Source: Paracoccaceae bacterium (GTDB lineage Bacteria; Pseudomonadota; Alphaproteobacteria; Rhodobacterales; Rhodobacteraceae). From it: a stretch of DNA of 64,000 nucleotides. Position 1 is the first letter of the stretch; the number at the start of each line of letters is the position of its first letter. The stretch covers positions 1 to 64,000 of the forward strand of contig JAHEAO010000003.1 in NCBI GenBank assembly GCA_024642725.1. The letters are read 5' to 3'. The notes under the pieces were generated by a model that saw only the letters and a list, made by a program, of their open reading frames with translations, was not told where the DNA came from and searched no databases. This document shows positions 17,108 to 26,504 of this stretch, piece by piece. The position numbers and the translations under genes are program-made.

Positions 17108-17934
17108 CGTGCCTCTCCGTCGATCTCGATTTGATAGCCTTGTTTCAGTCGCTCGATCAGGGCTTTCGCCGCGTCGTTTTCCTGTTGATAGGCAAAGTCA
17201 CGTGCAACTTCGGCCCGGACTTCCTCGAAATTCGGGGCGCCTGCTGTCTGTACCTGATCGACGCGGATGATATGCCAGCCAAAAGTAGACTGCACCGGGT
17301 CGGTCCACGCACCAATCGGCAATCCGGTAAGCATTTCGGCAAAGCCGGTGCCAAATGACCTGTCGATCTCTTGCGCGGGAGCGGAGCCCATAGCCGGCGG
17401 CAACAGCGATCCCTTGCCGAGCTCGCGTGTGTCCGGCGGGTTTGCACCATTCAACTGGACGATCAGCGCATCCCAGACTGCGCTTTCTTCGTCACTCTGG
17501 CGTTCGCCCAGATAGATCTGCTGAAAACTGATCCGGTCGGGCCCGACATAGCGGTCGGGATTCGCGTCGAAAAAGGCCCGCAGTTGCGCTTCGTCGGGTT
17601 CGATGCGCGACAGACCGTCCTGCAGCAGGAACTCCATCTTCTGGCGCAACCGCCTACGGATTACCACATCGTCGCTGTCGAGCCCGAGTTTCTGCGCCTC
17701 GCGGTACAAGACCTCCTCGGCCAGATAATCGTCGATAAGCCCGCGTCGTTCTTCTTCGGTGGGCGGCCGTTTCCAAACCGACTCGAAACTTTGTGCAAGA
17801 CTTTCGATCATCGGGGCCGTTATTGCGATACGCTCGGCCGGCGCGTCCTGCTTTGGCGCAAGAACGCCGTAGGCCAGGAAAAGCAGACCTCCGAGGATCA
17901 GAAATTGTGCTAGTGGCTCTTTCCAGAATCGCAT
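17104..17934 (-). CDS. membrane-anchored parvulin-type peptidyl-prolyl isomerase
   Basis: This 276-residue protein has an N-terminal membrane anchor (LAQFLILGGLLFLAYGVL) and a periplasmic chaperone region with a PpiC domain at about residues 140-250. The latter has FQQIYLGERQSD, the GKGSLLP stretch and the closing STFGWHIIRVDQV. It is related to SurA/PpiD-type folding factors. The start at 17934 is chosen because a purine-rich GAGAAGAGAG precedes it; the frame is open to 17985. Its end overlaps hupE-like gene 16106-17107 by four bases, suggesting that protein as client. Confidence 0.85.
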   Translation of the reverse strand: MRFWKEPLAQFLILGGLLFLAYGVLAPKQDAPAERIAITAPMIESLAQSFESVWKRPPTEEERRGLIDDYLAEEVLYREAQKLGLDSDDVVIRRRLRQKMEFLLQDGLSRIEPDEAQLRAFFDANPDRYVGPDRISFQQIYLGERQSDEESAVWDALIVQLNGANPPDTRELGKGSLLPPAMGSAPAQEIDRSFGTGFAEMLTGLPIGAWTDPVQSTFGWHIIRVDQVQTAGAPNFEEVRAEVARDFAYQQENDAAKALIERLKQGYQIEIDGEAR

Positions 17935-18237
17935 CCGCTCTCTTCTCACATTTGTCGCTAGCTGCAGCGGCGTGAAATCGTACACGCTCGTTCCTGCGAG
18001 GTTGGCTTGGCGCCGTCAAGGGCATAGCGCCATCTGCACGAGGTGCAGGCCGAAACTTCCCGGTGAAGGGGGAGACTGTTGGGCCATGGCAATGGCAGAT
18101 ATGGCACGCGTCCGGACGAAATCCACCATGTCTTGCGGCCAACATCATTGACCGGTCCCCATCCTGACTGGAAAGTGCAGCCGTGTTGCACGATTCGGCT
18201 CTGCCCATGAAGCAGGCCCAACAGGTGAGGACAGTAA
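17935..18237. other. intergenic region between parvulin and aquaporin genes
   Basis: About 300 bases between two divergent genes. It must carry both promoters, but I see no clear -35/-10 pair, repeat or RNA gene. A GAGGACA ribosome binding site precedes the aquaporin start. Confidence 0.4.
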
Positions 18238-18933
18238 ATGATCAAAAAACTCTCGGCAGAATTTTTCGGAACGTTCTGGCTCGTATTCGGTGGCTGCGGC
18301 AGCGCGGTTTTGGCGGCGGGCTTTCCCGACCTCGGTATTGGCTTCGTTGGCGTCTCACTGGCATTTGGTCTGACAGTGCTGACGATGGCCTATGCTGTCG
18401 GACCTATCTCTGGCGGCCATTTCAACCCGGCCGTATCGCTTGGCCTGGCTGTCGGCGGCCGGTTTTCATGGGGGGAACTCTTGCCATACTGGGTGGCACA
18501 GGTCCTGGGCGGTATCCTCGCAGCCCTGATCCTCTATATCATCGCATCCGGAGCGCCCGAGTGGACGGCAGGCGGCTTTGCAACTAATGGCTACGGCCAG
18601 CTCTCGCCGGGTGGCTACGGTCTGATGGCGGCGCTCTTGATGGAAATCGTCATGACGGCGGCCTTCCTGATCATCATCCTTGGCGCGACTGCCCCCAAGG
18701 CTTCTGCCGGATTCGCGCCGATCGCCATCGGCCTGGGCCTGACGCTGATCCATCTGGTGTCGATCCCGGTGACCAATACTTCGGTCAATCCGGCCCGATC
18801 CACTGCTGTCGCTTTCTTTGCGGAAACCGGTGCGATGGGGCAGCTCTGGCTGTTCTGGGTGGCACCGCTCGCGGGTGCGGCAATCGGGGCACTGATCTGG
18901 GCAGCACTCCTGTCGGACGGGGACGCCTCCTGA
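18238..18933 (+). CDS. aqpZ: aquaporin Z-type water channel
   Basis: This 231-residue channel has six membrane spans and two half-helices carrying the NPA motifs [12 protein letters not shown] near residue 62 and [11 protein letters not shown] near 183. The Arg after the second NPA, and the narrow-pore residues typical of AqpZ, favour water over glycerol transport. Start at 18238 follows GAGGACAGTAA. It converges on mtlK with only 15 bases between stops; position next to a polyol operon is suggestive for osmotic balance, but no shared regulation is visible. Confidence 0.93.
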   Translation: MIKKLSAEFFGTFWLVFGGCGSAVLAAGFPDLGIGFVGVSLAFGLTVLTMAYAVGPISGGHFNPAVSLGLAVGGRFSWGELLPYWVAQVLGGILAALILYIIASGAPEWTAGGFATNGYGQLSPGGYGLMAALLMEIVMTAAFLIIILGATAPKASAGFAPIAIGLGLTLIHLVSIPVTNTSVNPARSTAVAFFAETGAMGQLWLFWVAPLAGAAIGALIWAALLSDGDAS

Positions 18934-18948
18934 CTGCCAGTACTCCGG

Positions 18949-20415
18949 TCAGGTCTTCAGATATTCCTCAAGCGCGCCGATAGCCCCGGCGCGCTTGATT
19001 TCGTTATGCGCGCTAGCGAAGGCGTCGCAGAACGCCTTGGACTCTCGCAAATCACCATAAATCTCCTGCTGATCAAGCCAGGCGAACGGATCGGTCTGGG
19101 TTCTTTGCGCTGCCGCCTGCAACGCATTCCAGTTGGGATCATTGGGCGCGATCTTCGCGCCCGCGTCGGTCTGACCCAGACAATATCGGCACCAGAGCGC
19201 CGACACCATTGCAAGACCCTTTGCATCTTGCCCCGCAGACAGGCTGTCACGCACAGACGGCAGGATGAACTTGGGCTGCCGGTTCGATCCGTCCAGACAC
19301 AGCCGGGTGATCGTATCCGCCACACCGGGATTGCGGAAGCGTCCGATGGTCTGATCCAGATACTGCCCGGGCGAAAGCGTTCCGACCGGTTTCACATGGG
19401 GCAGTACGTCGCGTGCTTCAACCATGCGCAGGAAAGAGTCGATGACCGGGTTCGCCATTGCGTCATGAACGTATTCGATTCCCGCCAAGCCACCGGCATA
19501 GGCGATGATCGCATGGCCGCCGTTCAGGACGCGGATCTTCATCGCCTCATAGTCATGCACGTTGTTGGTGACGGTAACGCCAGCGGCTTCCCAATTCGGT
19601 CTCCCGGCCGCAAACGCGTCTTCCAGAACCCATTGACGGAACGGCTCACAGAAAACCGGTGCGCTGTCCTCAATGCCGAAGTTATCGCGCAGTGCCGAGA
19701 TTTCTCGCTCTGAGGTTGCCGGGGTGATGCGGTCGACCATTCCGTTGGGAAAGGTGACATGAGCCTCGATCCAGTCCGCAAGGGCAGGATTGGCCGCCCG
19801 TGCAAGCCCCAGCACCGCGTTGCGCGTCACGTCGCCATTGCCCGGAAGGTTGTCGCAAGACATGACCGTGACCGGCGCATCCAAGGCGCGGCGACGACCC
19901 AGGCCTGCCACAATTGCCCCGAAAACCGTGATCGGTTTCTCTGGTAGTCTGGCATCATGGGTGATGTCGGAATGACCGGCATCGAACACGCCCGTTGCGG
20001 GATCGATGTAGTAGCCGCCCTCGGTCACCGTCAGCGAAATGATCTTTGTGACGGGATTAGTTATCGCGTCGACAATCGGCCCGTGTCCCGTTGTGACCGG
20101 CAGGAAATCAACCATTGATCCGATCACTGACGCAGAAAGCCCATCGGCATCGGTCTCGACAACCGTGCTCATCCAGTCCTGACCTTCCAGACGCGCCCGC
20201 ATGGCTGAATCATTCGGTCGGACTCCAGCTCCGCATATGCCCCAAGACGGGTCGTGGCCGAGGTTCAGCAGGTCGTTTGCATAGACCGCCTGATGTGCGC
20301 GGTGAAAATTCCCGACACCGATATGTAGAATACCAGGCTTGACCGCGCTTCGGTCATAGGTCGGCACCGCGACCTTTTTGGCCAGTGCGGCCAGCGTATC
20401 GGTAGAAATTTTCAT
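18949..20415 (-). CDS. mtlK: mannitol 2-dehydrogenase
   Basis: This 488-residue polyol long-chain dehydrogenase oxidises D-mannitol (and often D-arabitol or sorbitol) to the ketose with NAD+. The N-terminal nucleotide-binding segment ILHIGVGNFHRAHQAVYAND and the C-terminal catalytic block KIRVLNGGHAIIAYAGGLAG (Lys, Asn and His of the catalytic site) are both intact. Length matches the family (about 485-495). It is the last gene of the polyol transport operon, 21 bases after the ATP-binding protein, as in Rhodobacter. A fructuronate or altronate reductase is the alternative but does not fit the neighbours. Confidence 0.9.
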   Translation of the reverse strand: MKISTDTLAALAKKVAVPTYDRSAVKPGILHIGVGNFHRAHQAVYANDLLNLGHDPSWGICGAGVRPNDSAMRARLEGQDWMSTVVETDADGLSASVIGSMVDFLPVTTGHGPIVDAITNPVTKIISLTVTEGGYYIDPATGVFDAGHSDITHDARLPEKPITVFGAIVAGLGRRRALDAPVTVMSCDNLPGNGDVTRNAVLGLARAANPALADWIEAHVTFPNGMVDRITPATSEREISALRDNFGIEDSAPVFCEPFRQWVLEDAFAAGRPNWEAAGVTVTNNVHDYEAMKIRVLNGGHAIIAYAGGLAGIEYVHDAMANPVIDSFLRMVEARDVLPHVKPVGTLSPGQYLDQTIGRFRNPGVADTITRLCLDGSNRQPKFILPSVRDSLSAGQDAKGLAMVSALWCRYCLGQTDAGAKIAPNDPNWNALQAAAQRTQTDPFAWLDQQEIYGDLRESKAFCDAFASAHNEIKRAGAIGALEEYLKT

Positions 20416-20436
20416 GGAAGTGCTTCGCTCGCGCGG

Positions 20437-21435
20437 TCAGAGTGCGTTGCCGGCCTTGTCGAACCGGTGGATCTTGCTCGTGTCGGGGGTCAGGAACACC
20501 TTGTGGCCATGGCGCGCGCTTACCTCTCCGCTGGCACGGACATTCAAAAGCCCGGCGGCCTTGGTTTTCACGTGGAAGAACGTGTCAGATCCGAGATGCT
20601 CAGAAACCCCGACGACGCCTTCCCAGTCACCCGATTTGGTCGAGAGCGAGATGTGCTCAGGCCGGATGCCGATCGTGGCAGCATTGTGCTTAGTTGCGAT
20701 TTCACCCTCGATGAAGTTCATCTTCGGGCTGCCGATGAACCCGGCAACGAACTTGTTGCGCGGGTTGTTGTAGAGTTCCAGGGGGCTGCCGACCTGTTCG
20801 ATGACCCCGGCATGAAGCACAACGATCTTGTCGGCCATCGTCATTGCCTCGACCTGATCGTGAGTCACATAGACCATCGTCGTCTTCAGCGTCTGGTGTA
20901 GCTCAGAAATCTCCAGCCGCATGTTGACGCGCAGCGCTGCATCGAGGTTCGAAAGCGGTTCATCGAACAGGAAGGCCGAAGGCTCCCGCACGATGGCCCG
21001 TCCGATTGCTACGCGCTGGCGCTGGCCGCCCGACAACTGGCCGGGCTTGCGATCCAGATAGTCGGTCAGGTTCAGCACTTTTGCAGCGCCGGCGATGCGC
21101 TTTTCCGCCTCGGCCGGCTCCATGCCCGCCATCTTCAGCGGGAAGGCAATGTTCTTCCTGACACTCATATGCGGATAGAGAGCGTATGATTGAAACACCA
21201 TGGCAAGACCGCGCTTGGCCGGGGGCAGGGTGGTCGCATCGACACCGTCGATCTTCACCGTGCCCGATGTAACGTCTTCCAGCCCGGCGATCAGGCGCAG
21301 CAAAGTGGACTTGCCGCATCCCGACGGTCCAACGAAGACCACGAACTCGCCGTCGTCGATCGTCAGGTCCAGCGGCGGTATGACCTGAACCTCGCCGAAG
21401 CTTTTTGTGACTTTCGAAAGGGTAATGGTTCCCAT
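20437..21435 (-). CDS. smoK: polyol ABC transporter ATP-binding protein
   Basis: This 332-residue ATPase of the MalK/UgpC class has Walker [10 protein letters not shown] near residue 36, Q-loop in [14 protein letters not shown], signature [14 protein letters not shown] and Walker [15 protein letters not shown]-terminal TOBE-type regulatory domain follows (GIRPEHISL onward). It energises uptake through the two permeases encoded directly upstream. It lies between smoG and mtlK with spacings of 9 and 21 bases. Confidence 0.9.
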   Translation of the reverse strand: MGTITLSKVTKSFGEVQVIPPLDLTIDDGEFVVFVGPSGCGKSTLLRLIAGLEDVTSGTVKIDGVDATTLPPAKRGLAMVFQSYALYPHMSVRKNIAFPLKMAGMEPAEAEKRIAGAAKVLNLTDYLDRKPGQLSGGQRQRVAIGRAIVREPSAFLFDEPLSNLDAALRVNMRLEISELHQTLKTTMVYVTHDQVEAMTMADKIVVLHAGVIEQVGSPLELYNNPRNKFVAGFIGSPKMNFIEGEIATKHNAATIGIRPEHISLSTKSGDWEGVVGVSEHLGSDTFFHVKTKAAGLLNVRASGEVSARHGHKVFLTPDTSKIHRFDKAGNAL

Positions 21436-21444
21436 GGTCGTCTC

Positions 21445-22275
21445 CTACTTTACGGCGCCAAAGGTCAGGCCGCGGACGAGTTGTTTCTGGCTGAACCAGC
21501 CAAGGATCAGGATCGGTGCAATTGCCATCGTCGAGGCGGCCGAAAGCTTGGCGTAGAACAGGCCCTCGGGGCTCGAGTAGCTTGCAATGAATGCGGTGAG
21601 CGGGGCCGCTTTGGCGGCAGTCAGGTTCAGCGTCCAGAACGCCTCGTTCCAGGCCAGAATTACGTTCAGAAGCACCGTCGACGCGATCCCGGGCAACGCC
21701 ATCGGCGTCAGAACATACAGGATCTCTTCGCGCAGTCCCGCGCCATCCATTCGCGCGGCTTCGAGGATTTCGCCGGGGATTTCCTTGAAATAGGTGTAGA
21801 GCATCCAGACGATGATTGGCAGGTTGATCAGCATCAGCACGATCACAAGGCCGATGCGCGTGTCCAGAAGTCCGAGTTTGATGAACATCAGATAGATTGG
21901 ATAAAGCACACCGACTGCGGGCAGCATCTTGGTCGACAACATCCACATCAGGATGTCTTTGGTGCGCTTTGAGGGCACAAACGCCATCGACCAGGCGGCA
22001 GGCACTGCGATGATGATGCCAAGTAGCGTTGATCCACCCGCGATGATCACTGAATTCCAAAGGAACCGCATGTAGTCGGACCGTTCTTGCACGATGGCGT
22101 AGTTTTCCAACGTCCATGCGAAGAACAGGAACTTCGGCGGGCTGGCAATCGCATCGGCTTCGGTCTTGAAGCTCGTAAGGATCGTCCAGAGGATCGGGAA
22201 GAAGATCAACAGTCCGACCGTCCATGCGGCGACGGTGTTGATTGTCTTGCGTTGGCTGGTGACGGAACGGGCCAT
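21445..22275 (-). CDS. smoG: polyol ABC transporter permease (second)
   Basis: This 276-residue inner-membrane permease of the MalG class has six hydrophobic segments and the EAA loop EAARMDGAGLREEILYVLTPMALPG, which contacts the ATPase. The N-terminus (VAAWTVGLLIFFPILWTILTSFKTEADA) is typical of sugar/polyol permeases. It begins eight bases after the other permease gene. Confidence 0.9.
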   Translation of the reverse strand: MARSVTSQRKTINTVAAWTVGLLIFFPILWTILTSFKTEADAIASPPKFLFFAWTLENYAIVQERSDYMRFLWNSVIIAGGSTLLGIIIAVPAAWSMAFVPSKRTKDILMWMLSTKMLPAVGVLYPIYLMFIKLGLLDTRIGLVIVLMLINLPIIVWMLYTYFKEIPGEILEAARMDGAGLREEILYVLTPMALPGIASTVLLNVILAWNEAFWTLNLTAAKAAPLTAFIASYSSPEGLFYAKLSAASTMAIAPILILGWFSQKQLVRGLTFGAVK

Positions 22276-22283
22276 GGCTTACC

Positions 22284-23162
22284 TCATGCGTCCAGGTTCT
22301 TGCCGACGATGCGCATCAGGAAGATGGCGACGATATTGGCAAGGATGATGGCGTAGACCCCGCCGGCAGATCCCAGTCCGACGTTCTGGCTTTCCAGCAC
22401 GCGCTGGAAGATCAGGTAGGTCAGCGTCTTGGTGCCGAAGGCGCCCGCCGTGGTGACGAAGATTTCCGCGAAAATCGACAGAAGAAAGATCGTCTGGATC
22501 AGGATCACGATGGTTATGGCGCGCGACAGGTGGGGCAGGACGATGAACCAGAAGCGCTTGAGCACCGGCGCACCATCCATCTCAGCCGCCTCCAGCTGTT
22601 CACTGTCAAGCGACTGGATTGCGGTCAGCAGGATCAATGTTGCGAAGGGCAGCCATTGCCACGACACGATCATGATGATCGATGGCAGCGAGGCCTGGCT
22701 GAGCCACTGAACGGGCTCGGCGCCAAAGAACTTCCAAAGATGCGCCAGAAGCCCGTTCACCGGATCCATGAAGATATTTTTCCAGACCAGGGCGGAAACG
22801 GTCGGCATAACGAAGAACGGTGCAATCACCAGAATGCGAACGACGCCCTGTCCCCACATCGGTTGGTCCAGAAGAATGGCCAACAAGATTCCCAGAATCA
22901 CGGTAATGAACAGAACACCACCGACGATAATCAATGTCGTCTGGATGCTCGGCCAGAATGAGCTTGAACTGACAAACCTCACGTAGTTTTCAAAACCGAC
23001 CCATTCCAGCCCGTTTGCAAGGGAATCGCCGCGCAGAGGAAGGTATTTCTTGAAAGAGAAATAGAGCGTCATCGTCAGAGGCACGAGCATCCAGCCGAGC
23101 AACAGGATTACCGCGGGTGCCATCATGAGTCGGGCGGCAGAGCGAGAATGCTGGGTAGCCAT
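22284..23162 (-). CDS. smoF: polyol ABC transporter permease (first)
   Basis: This 292-residue permease of the MalF class has six hydrophobic segments and an EAA loop at EAAEMDGAPVLKRFWFIVLPHL. It pairs with the downstream permease to form the channel. It is separated from the binding-protein gene by 112 bases that hold a strong hairpin, which probably sets the permease level below that of the binding protein. Confidence 0.9.
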   Translation of the reverse strand: MATQHSRSAARLMMAPAVILLLGWMLVPLTMTLYFSFKKYLPLRGDSLANGLEWVGFENYVRFVSSSSFWPSIQTTLIIVGGVLFITVILGILLAILLDQPMWGQGVVRILVIAPFFVMPTVSALVWKNIFMDPVNGLLAHLWKFFGAEPVQWLSQASLPSIIMIVSWQWLPFATLILLTAIQSLDSEQLEAAEMDGAPVLKRFWFIVLPHLSRAITIVILIQTIFLLSIFAEIFVTTAGAFGTKTLTYLIFQRVLESQNVGLGSAGGVYAIILANIVAIFLMRIVGKNLDA

Positions 23163-23234
23163 GGGACACGTCTCCTCCGTTGACGGTCAAACCGTCTCAG
23201 ATTTCGGAACGATTGTACAAGTTCTTGAATGGCG

Positions 23235-23261
23235 CCAGAGGGCGGCGTGACCGCCCTCTGG
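23235..23261 (-). promoter_or_regulatory. intercistronic hairpin between smoE and smoF
   Basis: A perfect 11-base inverted repeat (CCAGAGGGCGG, loop CGTGA, CCGCCCTCTGG) lies 14 bases after the smoE stop. It has no T run after it on the minus strand, so it is more likely an mRNA-stabilising or partial-termination structure than a full terminator. Such hairpins follow many binding-protein genes. Confidence 0.8.
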
Positions 23262-23274
23262 TTCGGGAGGAAGC

Positions 23275-24579
23275 TTACTTGTATCCAGCCGCTTCCATGG
23301 CATCGTTGGCCAGAGTCTGGGCTTTGGCCAAGGCCTCTTCTACAGTCTGCTGGCCAGCGTAGACGGCCGAGAACTCCTGACTCACCTCGGTTGCGATACC
23401 GGCAAACTCCGGGATCGCCGCAAACTGAATGCCGACGTATGGCACCGGATCGACGGTCGGGTTGTTCGGATCGGCGGACAGGATCGACTCCAAAGTCATC
23501 ATCGCGAACGGGACGTCCTTGTAGTTCGGGTTCTCATACAGCGAGGTCCGTGCACCCGGGGGAACGTTGGCCCAGCCTTCTTTCGAAGCGACAAGCTCAA
23601 TGTATCCGGTCGAGGTAGCCCATTCGATGAACTGCTTGGCGGCGTCTACTTTCTGCGAACCGGCAGGGATTGCCAGCGCCCAGGCCCAGAGCCAATTCGA
23701 ACGCTTGCCAAGACCATTGTCCGGGGCAAGGGCGAAGCCGACCTTGTCGGCAACGGTCGAGTCGTTGGGGTTCGTTACGAAGGATGCTGCAACTGTGGCG
23801 TCGATCCACATGCCGCATTTGCCTTGCTGGAACAGCGACAGGTTCTCGTTGAACCCGTTGGTCGCATATCCTGCCGGCCCGGACTCGTTCATCATGCCGA
23901 CGAAGAAGTTCAGCGTATCGGCCCATGGCTGAGTGTCGAACTGAGCATTCCAGTCTTCGTCGAACCAGCGCGCGCCAAAGGAGTTGGACATTGCGGTGAT
24001 GAAGGCACCGCCTTCGCCCCAGCCGGCCTTCCCGCGCAAGCAGATGCCGTTGATCTCATTGCCGCGGTCGGTCATGGCCGCTGCGGCTTCACGGATGAAA
24101 GTCCAAGTCGGGGCTTCGGGCATCGACAGGCCCGCTTTTTCCATGAGGTCCGTGCGATACATGATCATCGACGACTCGCCGTAAAACGGCGCAGCGTAAA
24201 GCGTGCCATCATAGGACAGGCCGCCCGACATGGCAGGCAGGATGTCACCCACATCGTATTCGGCACTCAGGTCGTCCAGCGGCACCAGCCAGCCGTTCTT
24301 TCCCCAGATCGGAGTTTCGTACATGCCGATCGTCATGATGTCGAAAGCACCGCCCTTGGTGGTGATATCGGTGGTGACGCGCTGGCGCAGGACGTTTTCT
24401 TCCAGCGTGACCCATTCTACAGTGTGGCCTGTCTTGGCCGTGAAGTCATCGGTCATGCCCTGCATGCGGATCATGTCGCCGTTGTTCACAGTAGCGATTA
24501 CGATGTTGTCAGCGGTAGCGGCTGTAGACAGCGCGCAGATGGCGCACGCGCCAAAAAGCGTGCGAACACGTAAAGTCAT
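23275..24579 (-). CDS. smoE: polyol ABC transporter substrate-binding protein
   Basis: This 434-residue periplasmic binding protein has a signal peptide (LFGACAICALSTAATADN, cleavage likely after ATA) and a mature domain of the MalE/UgpB fold. It begins with IVIATVNNGDMIRMQGMTDDF, typical of sorbitol/mannitol binders. It delivers the polyol to the SmoFG permease. It is the first gene of the transport part of the operon; a TTGACA element (minus strand, 24652-24657) and two operator-like repeats sit in front of it, so it probably has its own regulated promoter. Confidence 0.9.
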   Translation of the reverse strand: MTLRVRTLFGACAICALSTAATADNIVIATVNNGDMIRMQGMTDDFTAKTGHTVEWVTLEENVLRQRVTTDITTKGGAFDIMTIGMYETPIWGKNGWLVPLDDLSAEYDVGDILPAMSGGLSYDGTLYAAPFYGESSMIMYRTDLMEKAGLSMPEAPTWTFIREAAAAMTDRGNEINGICLRGKAGWGEGGAFITAMSNSFGARWFDEDWNAQFDTQPWADTLNFFVGMMNESGPAGYATNGFNENLSLFQQGKCGMWIDATVAASFVTNPNDSTVADKVGFALAPDNGLGKRSNWLWAWALAIPAGSQKVDAAKQFIEWATSTGYIELVASKEGWANVPPGARTSLYENPNYKDVPFAMMTLESILSADPNNPTVDPVPYVGIQFAAIPEFAGIATEVSQEFSAVYAGQQTVEEALAKAQTLANDAMEAAGYK

Positions 24580-24601
24580 GTTTTCCTCCCAAGCTCACGA
24601 A

Positions 24602-24634
24602 TGAGCAAATGTTCAATTAGTGGGCAAATACTCA
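24602..24634. promoter_or_regulatory. paired operator-like repeats before smoE
   Basis: Two 14-base elements, TGAGCAAATGTTCA (24602-24615) and TGGGCAAATACTCA (24621-24634), lie 19 bases apart. On the minus strand a TTGACA (24657-24652) and a 17-base spacer place the expected -10 over the second repeat. They are good candidates for binding by the SorC-type regulator encoded next to them. Confidence 0.65.
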
Positions 24635-24687
24635 GTCATAGACGTGATTCGTGTCAATCTGTTTCTCAAGAATTCAGACGGTTTGGT

Positions 24688-25653
24688 CTAAGTGGTTTGA
24701 TCTAAAAGGAATTTTGCCGTGGTCTCGTCGGTAATCAGACCGGTGACCAACCGGCCAGCCAGCGCACCCATCAGCGGTTTGTGCTTACTCGTGCCTGCCG
24801 CGATGCAGATGACCGGGTTGTCATTTTGCGGTACGCGGACCCCGTTCACCACTTCATTGACACTCGTTTCAACGTATCGCCCGCTGGCGTCAAAGGCCCA
24901 GCCTACGATCTCGCCGATGGCTCCCGCGTTGGACATCTCATGCAGTTCGTCAGCAGATATGAAGCCGTCCACATGCATTGGGGCGTCGTCGGTCAACTGC
25001 CCAATTCCAACGATGGTGAAGTCTGCCTTCTTCGCCAGTTCCCGGGTGTTTCTGACATGGGGCAGGGCGTGGTAATGCTCGCGGTCAGCCGCGTCCTTTG
25101 CGATCACCGGCATTGCCATCGGATAATGCGGGGCGCGGGTCTTGTCCGCGACTCGCATGATGACTTCGTAGAACGACGCCGACCCATCCGGCGCCACGTT
25201 GCCCAGAAGAGACACAACCTTGTGCTGGGTGCAATCCATTGGCTGCATCTCATCGACAACCGCGCGCAGAGTCCGACCGGTGCCAAGGGCTATGACTTTC
25301 GGGTCCCTGTTGGCAAAGATACGCTCCATCTCCGCAGCGGCAACCGGCGCGATGGCCCGGACCGGATCGATACCTTCGGAAAGGCTTGGGGCAACACGGG
25401 ACAGGCTCAAGCCAAACCTCCGGCGCAGCGCCGTCTCCAGCTCCATGCACTCTTTGATAGGATGCTCGATCCGGACCCGGATCAGCCCGTCCGACATTGC
25501 TTTTGCCACCAGCCGCTGCGCCCGCTGGCGTGAAACCCCCAACTCGGCAGCGATCTGGTCCTGCGTGAGCCCGCCATTGTAATAAAGCCAACCAGCGCGC
25601 GCGGCCTCGTCATCGACATTCGCAGAGGTTTCAGTGGCTATGGCCAATTTCAT
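24688..25653 (-). CDS. smoC: SorC/DeoR-type sugar-binding transcriptional regulator
   Basis: This 321-residue regulator has an N-terminal helix-turn-helix (LTQDQIAAELGVSRQRAQRLV, near residue 30) and a C-terminal sugar-phosphate-binding domain of the SorC family (KVIALGTGRTLRAVVDEM). The same type of gene controls the smo operon in Rhodobacter sphaeroides. Its start overlaps the stop of the HAD gene by four bases. It lies just upstream of the transporter and probably acts on the repeats at 24602-24634. Ligand is likely a polyol or its phosphate; not determinable here. Confidence 0.87.
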   Translation of the reverse strand: MKLAIATETSANVDDEAARAGWLYYNGGLTQDQIAAELGVSRQRAQRLVAKAMSDGLIRVRIEHPIKECMELETALRRRFGLSLSRVAPSLSEGIDPVRAIAPVAAAEMERIFANRDPKVIALGTGRTLRAVVDEMQPMDCTQHKVVSLLGNVAPDGSASFYEVIMRVADKTRAPHYPMAMPVIAKDAADREHYHALPHVRNTRELAKKADFTIVGIGQLTDDAPMHVDGFISADELHEMSNAGAIGEIVGWAFDASGRYVETSVNEVVNGVRVPQNDNPVICIAAGTSKHKPLMGALAGRLVTGLITDETTAKFLLDQTT

Positions 25654-26324
25654 CTCGGTTTTTCAAGTGCGGGGGCATGGTGAAAGAATTCGTCGAAATC
25701 CGCAAATGAAAACCCGGCACCTGCGGAAATGGAGCCATCTCGCTCAGTTTCAGTGATGTGGCTGCCGCCGGTAAACCGCCAAACCTCCATACCTGCGGCA
25801 ATGGCTGCGCGTATACCGTTCTGGCTGTCCTCGATCACCAGACAGCGGCCTGGATCGACACCCATCCGCGCGGCGGCGTGGAAGAATAGATCGGGGGCGG
25901 GTTTGCCATTGGCAACTTGCGACGCGGTAAAGATCCTGCCATCGAATCTGTCCAGCAAGTCGACCAGTGCCAAAGACCGCGTCACGCGCGCAGGGCTGCT
26001 TGACGTAGCGACACAGAATGGGATGGCCAACCGGTCCAGCACCTGCGCTACCCCCGGCATTGCTCGCAGGTCGCGGGCGAAGGCGGCCAGCAGCCGCTCA
26101 CGGTAGGCCGCTTCGAAGTCGGGCGGCAGGATCACACCGAATTCACTGCGAATCTGATTGAGTACCGTCGGATAGCTGCGACCAAGGAAATGCCGCGCCA
26201 CATAGGCCATATCGACATGCACGCCTGCGCCTTCCAGCGTTGCGATCAGCATTTGGGCACTCATCAACTCGCTGTCGATCAGCACGCCGTCACAGTCGAA
26301 TATCACAAGGTCGAATTCTTTCAT
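25650..26324 (-). CDS. HAD-superfamily phosphatase of the polyol operon
   Basis: This 224-residue HAD hydrolase of the beta-phosphoglucomutase/phosphatase subgroup has motif I FDCDGVLIDSE, motif II ATSSSPAR, and motif III/IV VIEDSQNGIRAA; the catalytic Asp pair is present. The ATG at 26324 begins directly before the first beta strand, so the frame further upstream (to 26372) is not needed. It is the first gene of the minus-strand cluster and is translationally coupled to smoC. A HAD gene accompanies smo genes in other Rhodobacteraceae; a sugar- or polyol-phosphate is the expected substrate. Confidence 0.83.
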   Translation of the reverse strand: MKEFDLVIFDCDGVLIDSELMSAQMLIATLEGAGVHVDMAYVARHFLGRSYPTVLNQIRSEFGVILPPDFEAAYRERLLAAFARDLRAMPGVAQVLDRLAIPFCVATSSSPARVTRSLALVDLLDRFDGRIFTASQVANGKPAPDLFFHAAARMGVDPGRCLVIEDSQNGIRAAIAAGMEVWRFTGGSHITETERDGSISAGAGFSFADFDEFFHHAPALEKPR

Positions 26325-26504
26325 GGGCGTAGCTTTTTCACGTTTGCCGAGTCCCGGCAATTCGCAAAACATCCAGAACCGGCGGTGACAAAAATCGAAC
26401 CTCAGTCGCGATAGCGGTTTGACGAACGGCTTCTCATGGTATTACCTCGCCTAAGTCCAAAGGGACAAAGCGGGGAATGCCTCGCGAAAGAAAGGGAGAG
26501 CACT

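Noticed and set aside
20960..22225. 421-codon minus-strand frame overlapping the smoK and smoG genes
   Set aside because: It is a shifted-frame shadow: low-complexity Arg/Asp/His-rich translation, while the other frame gives clear ABC transporter motifs.
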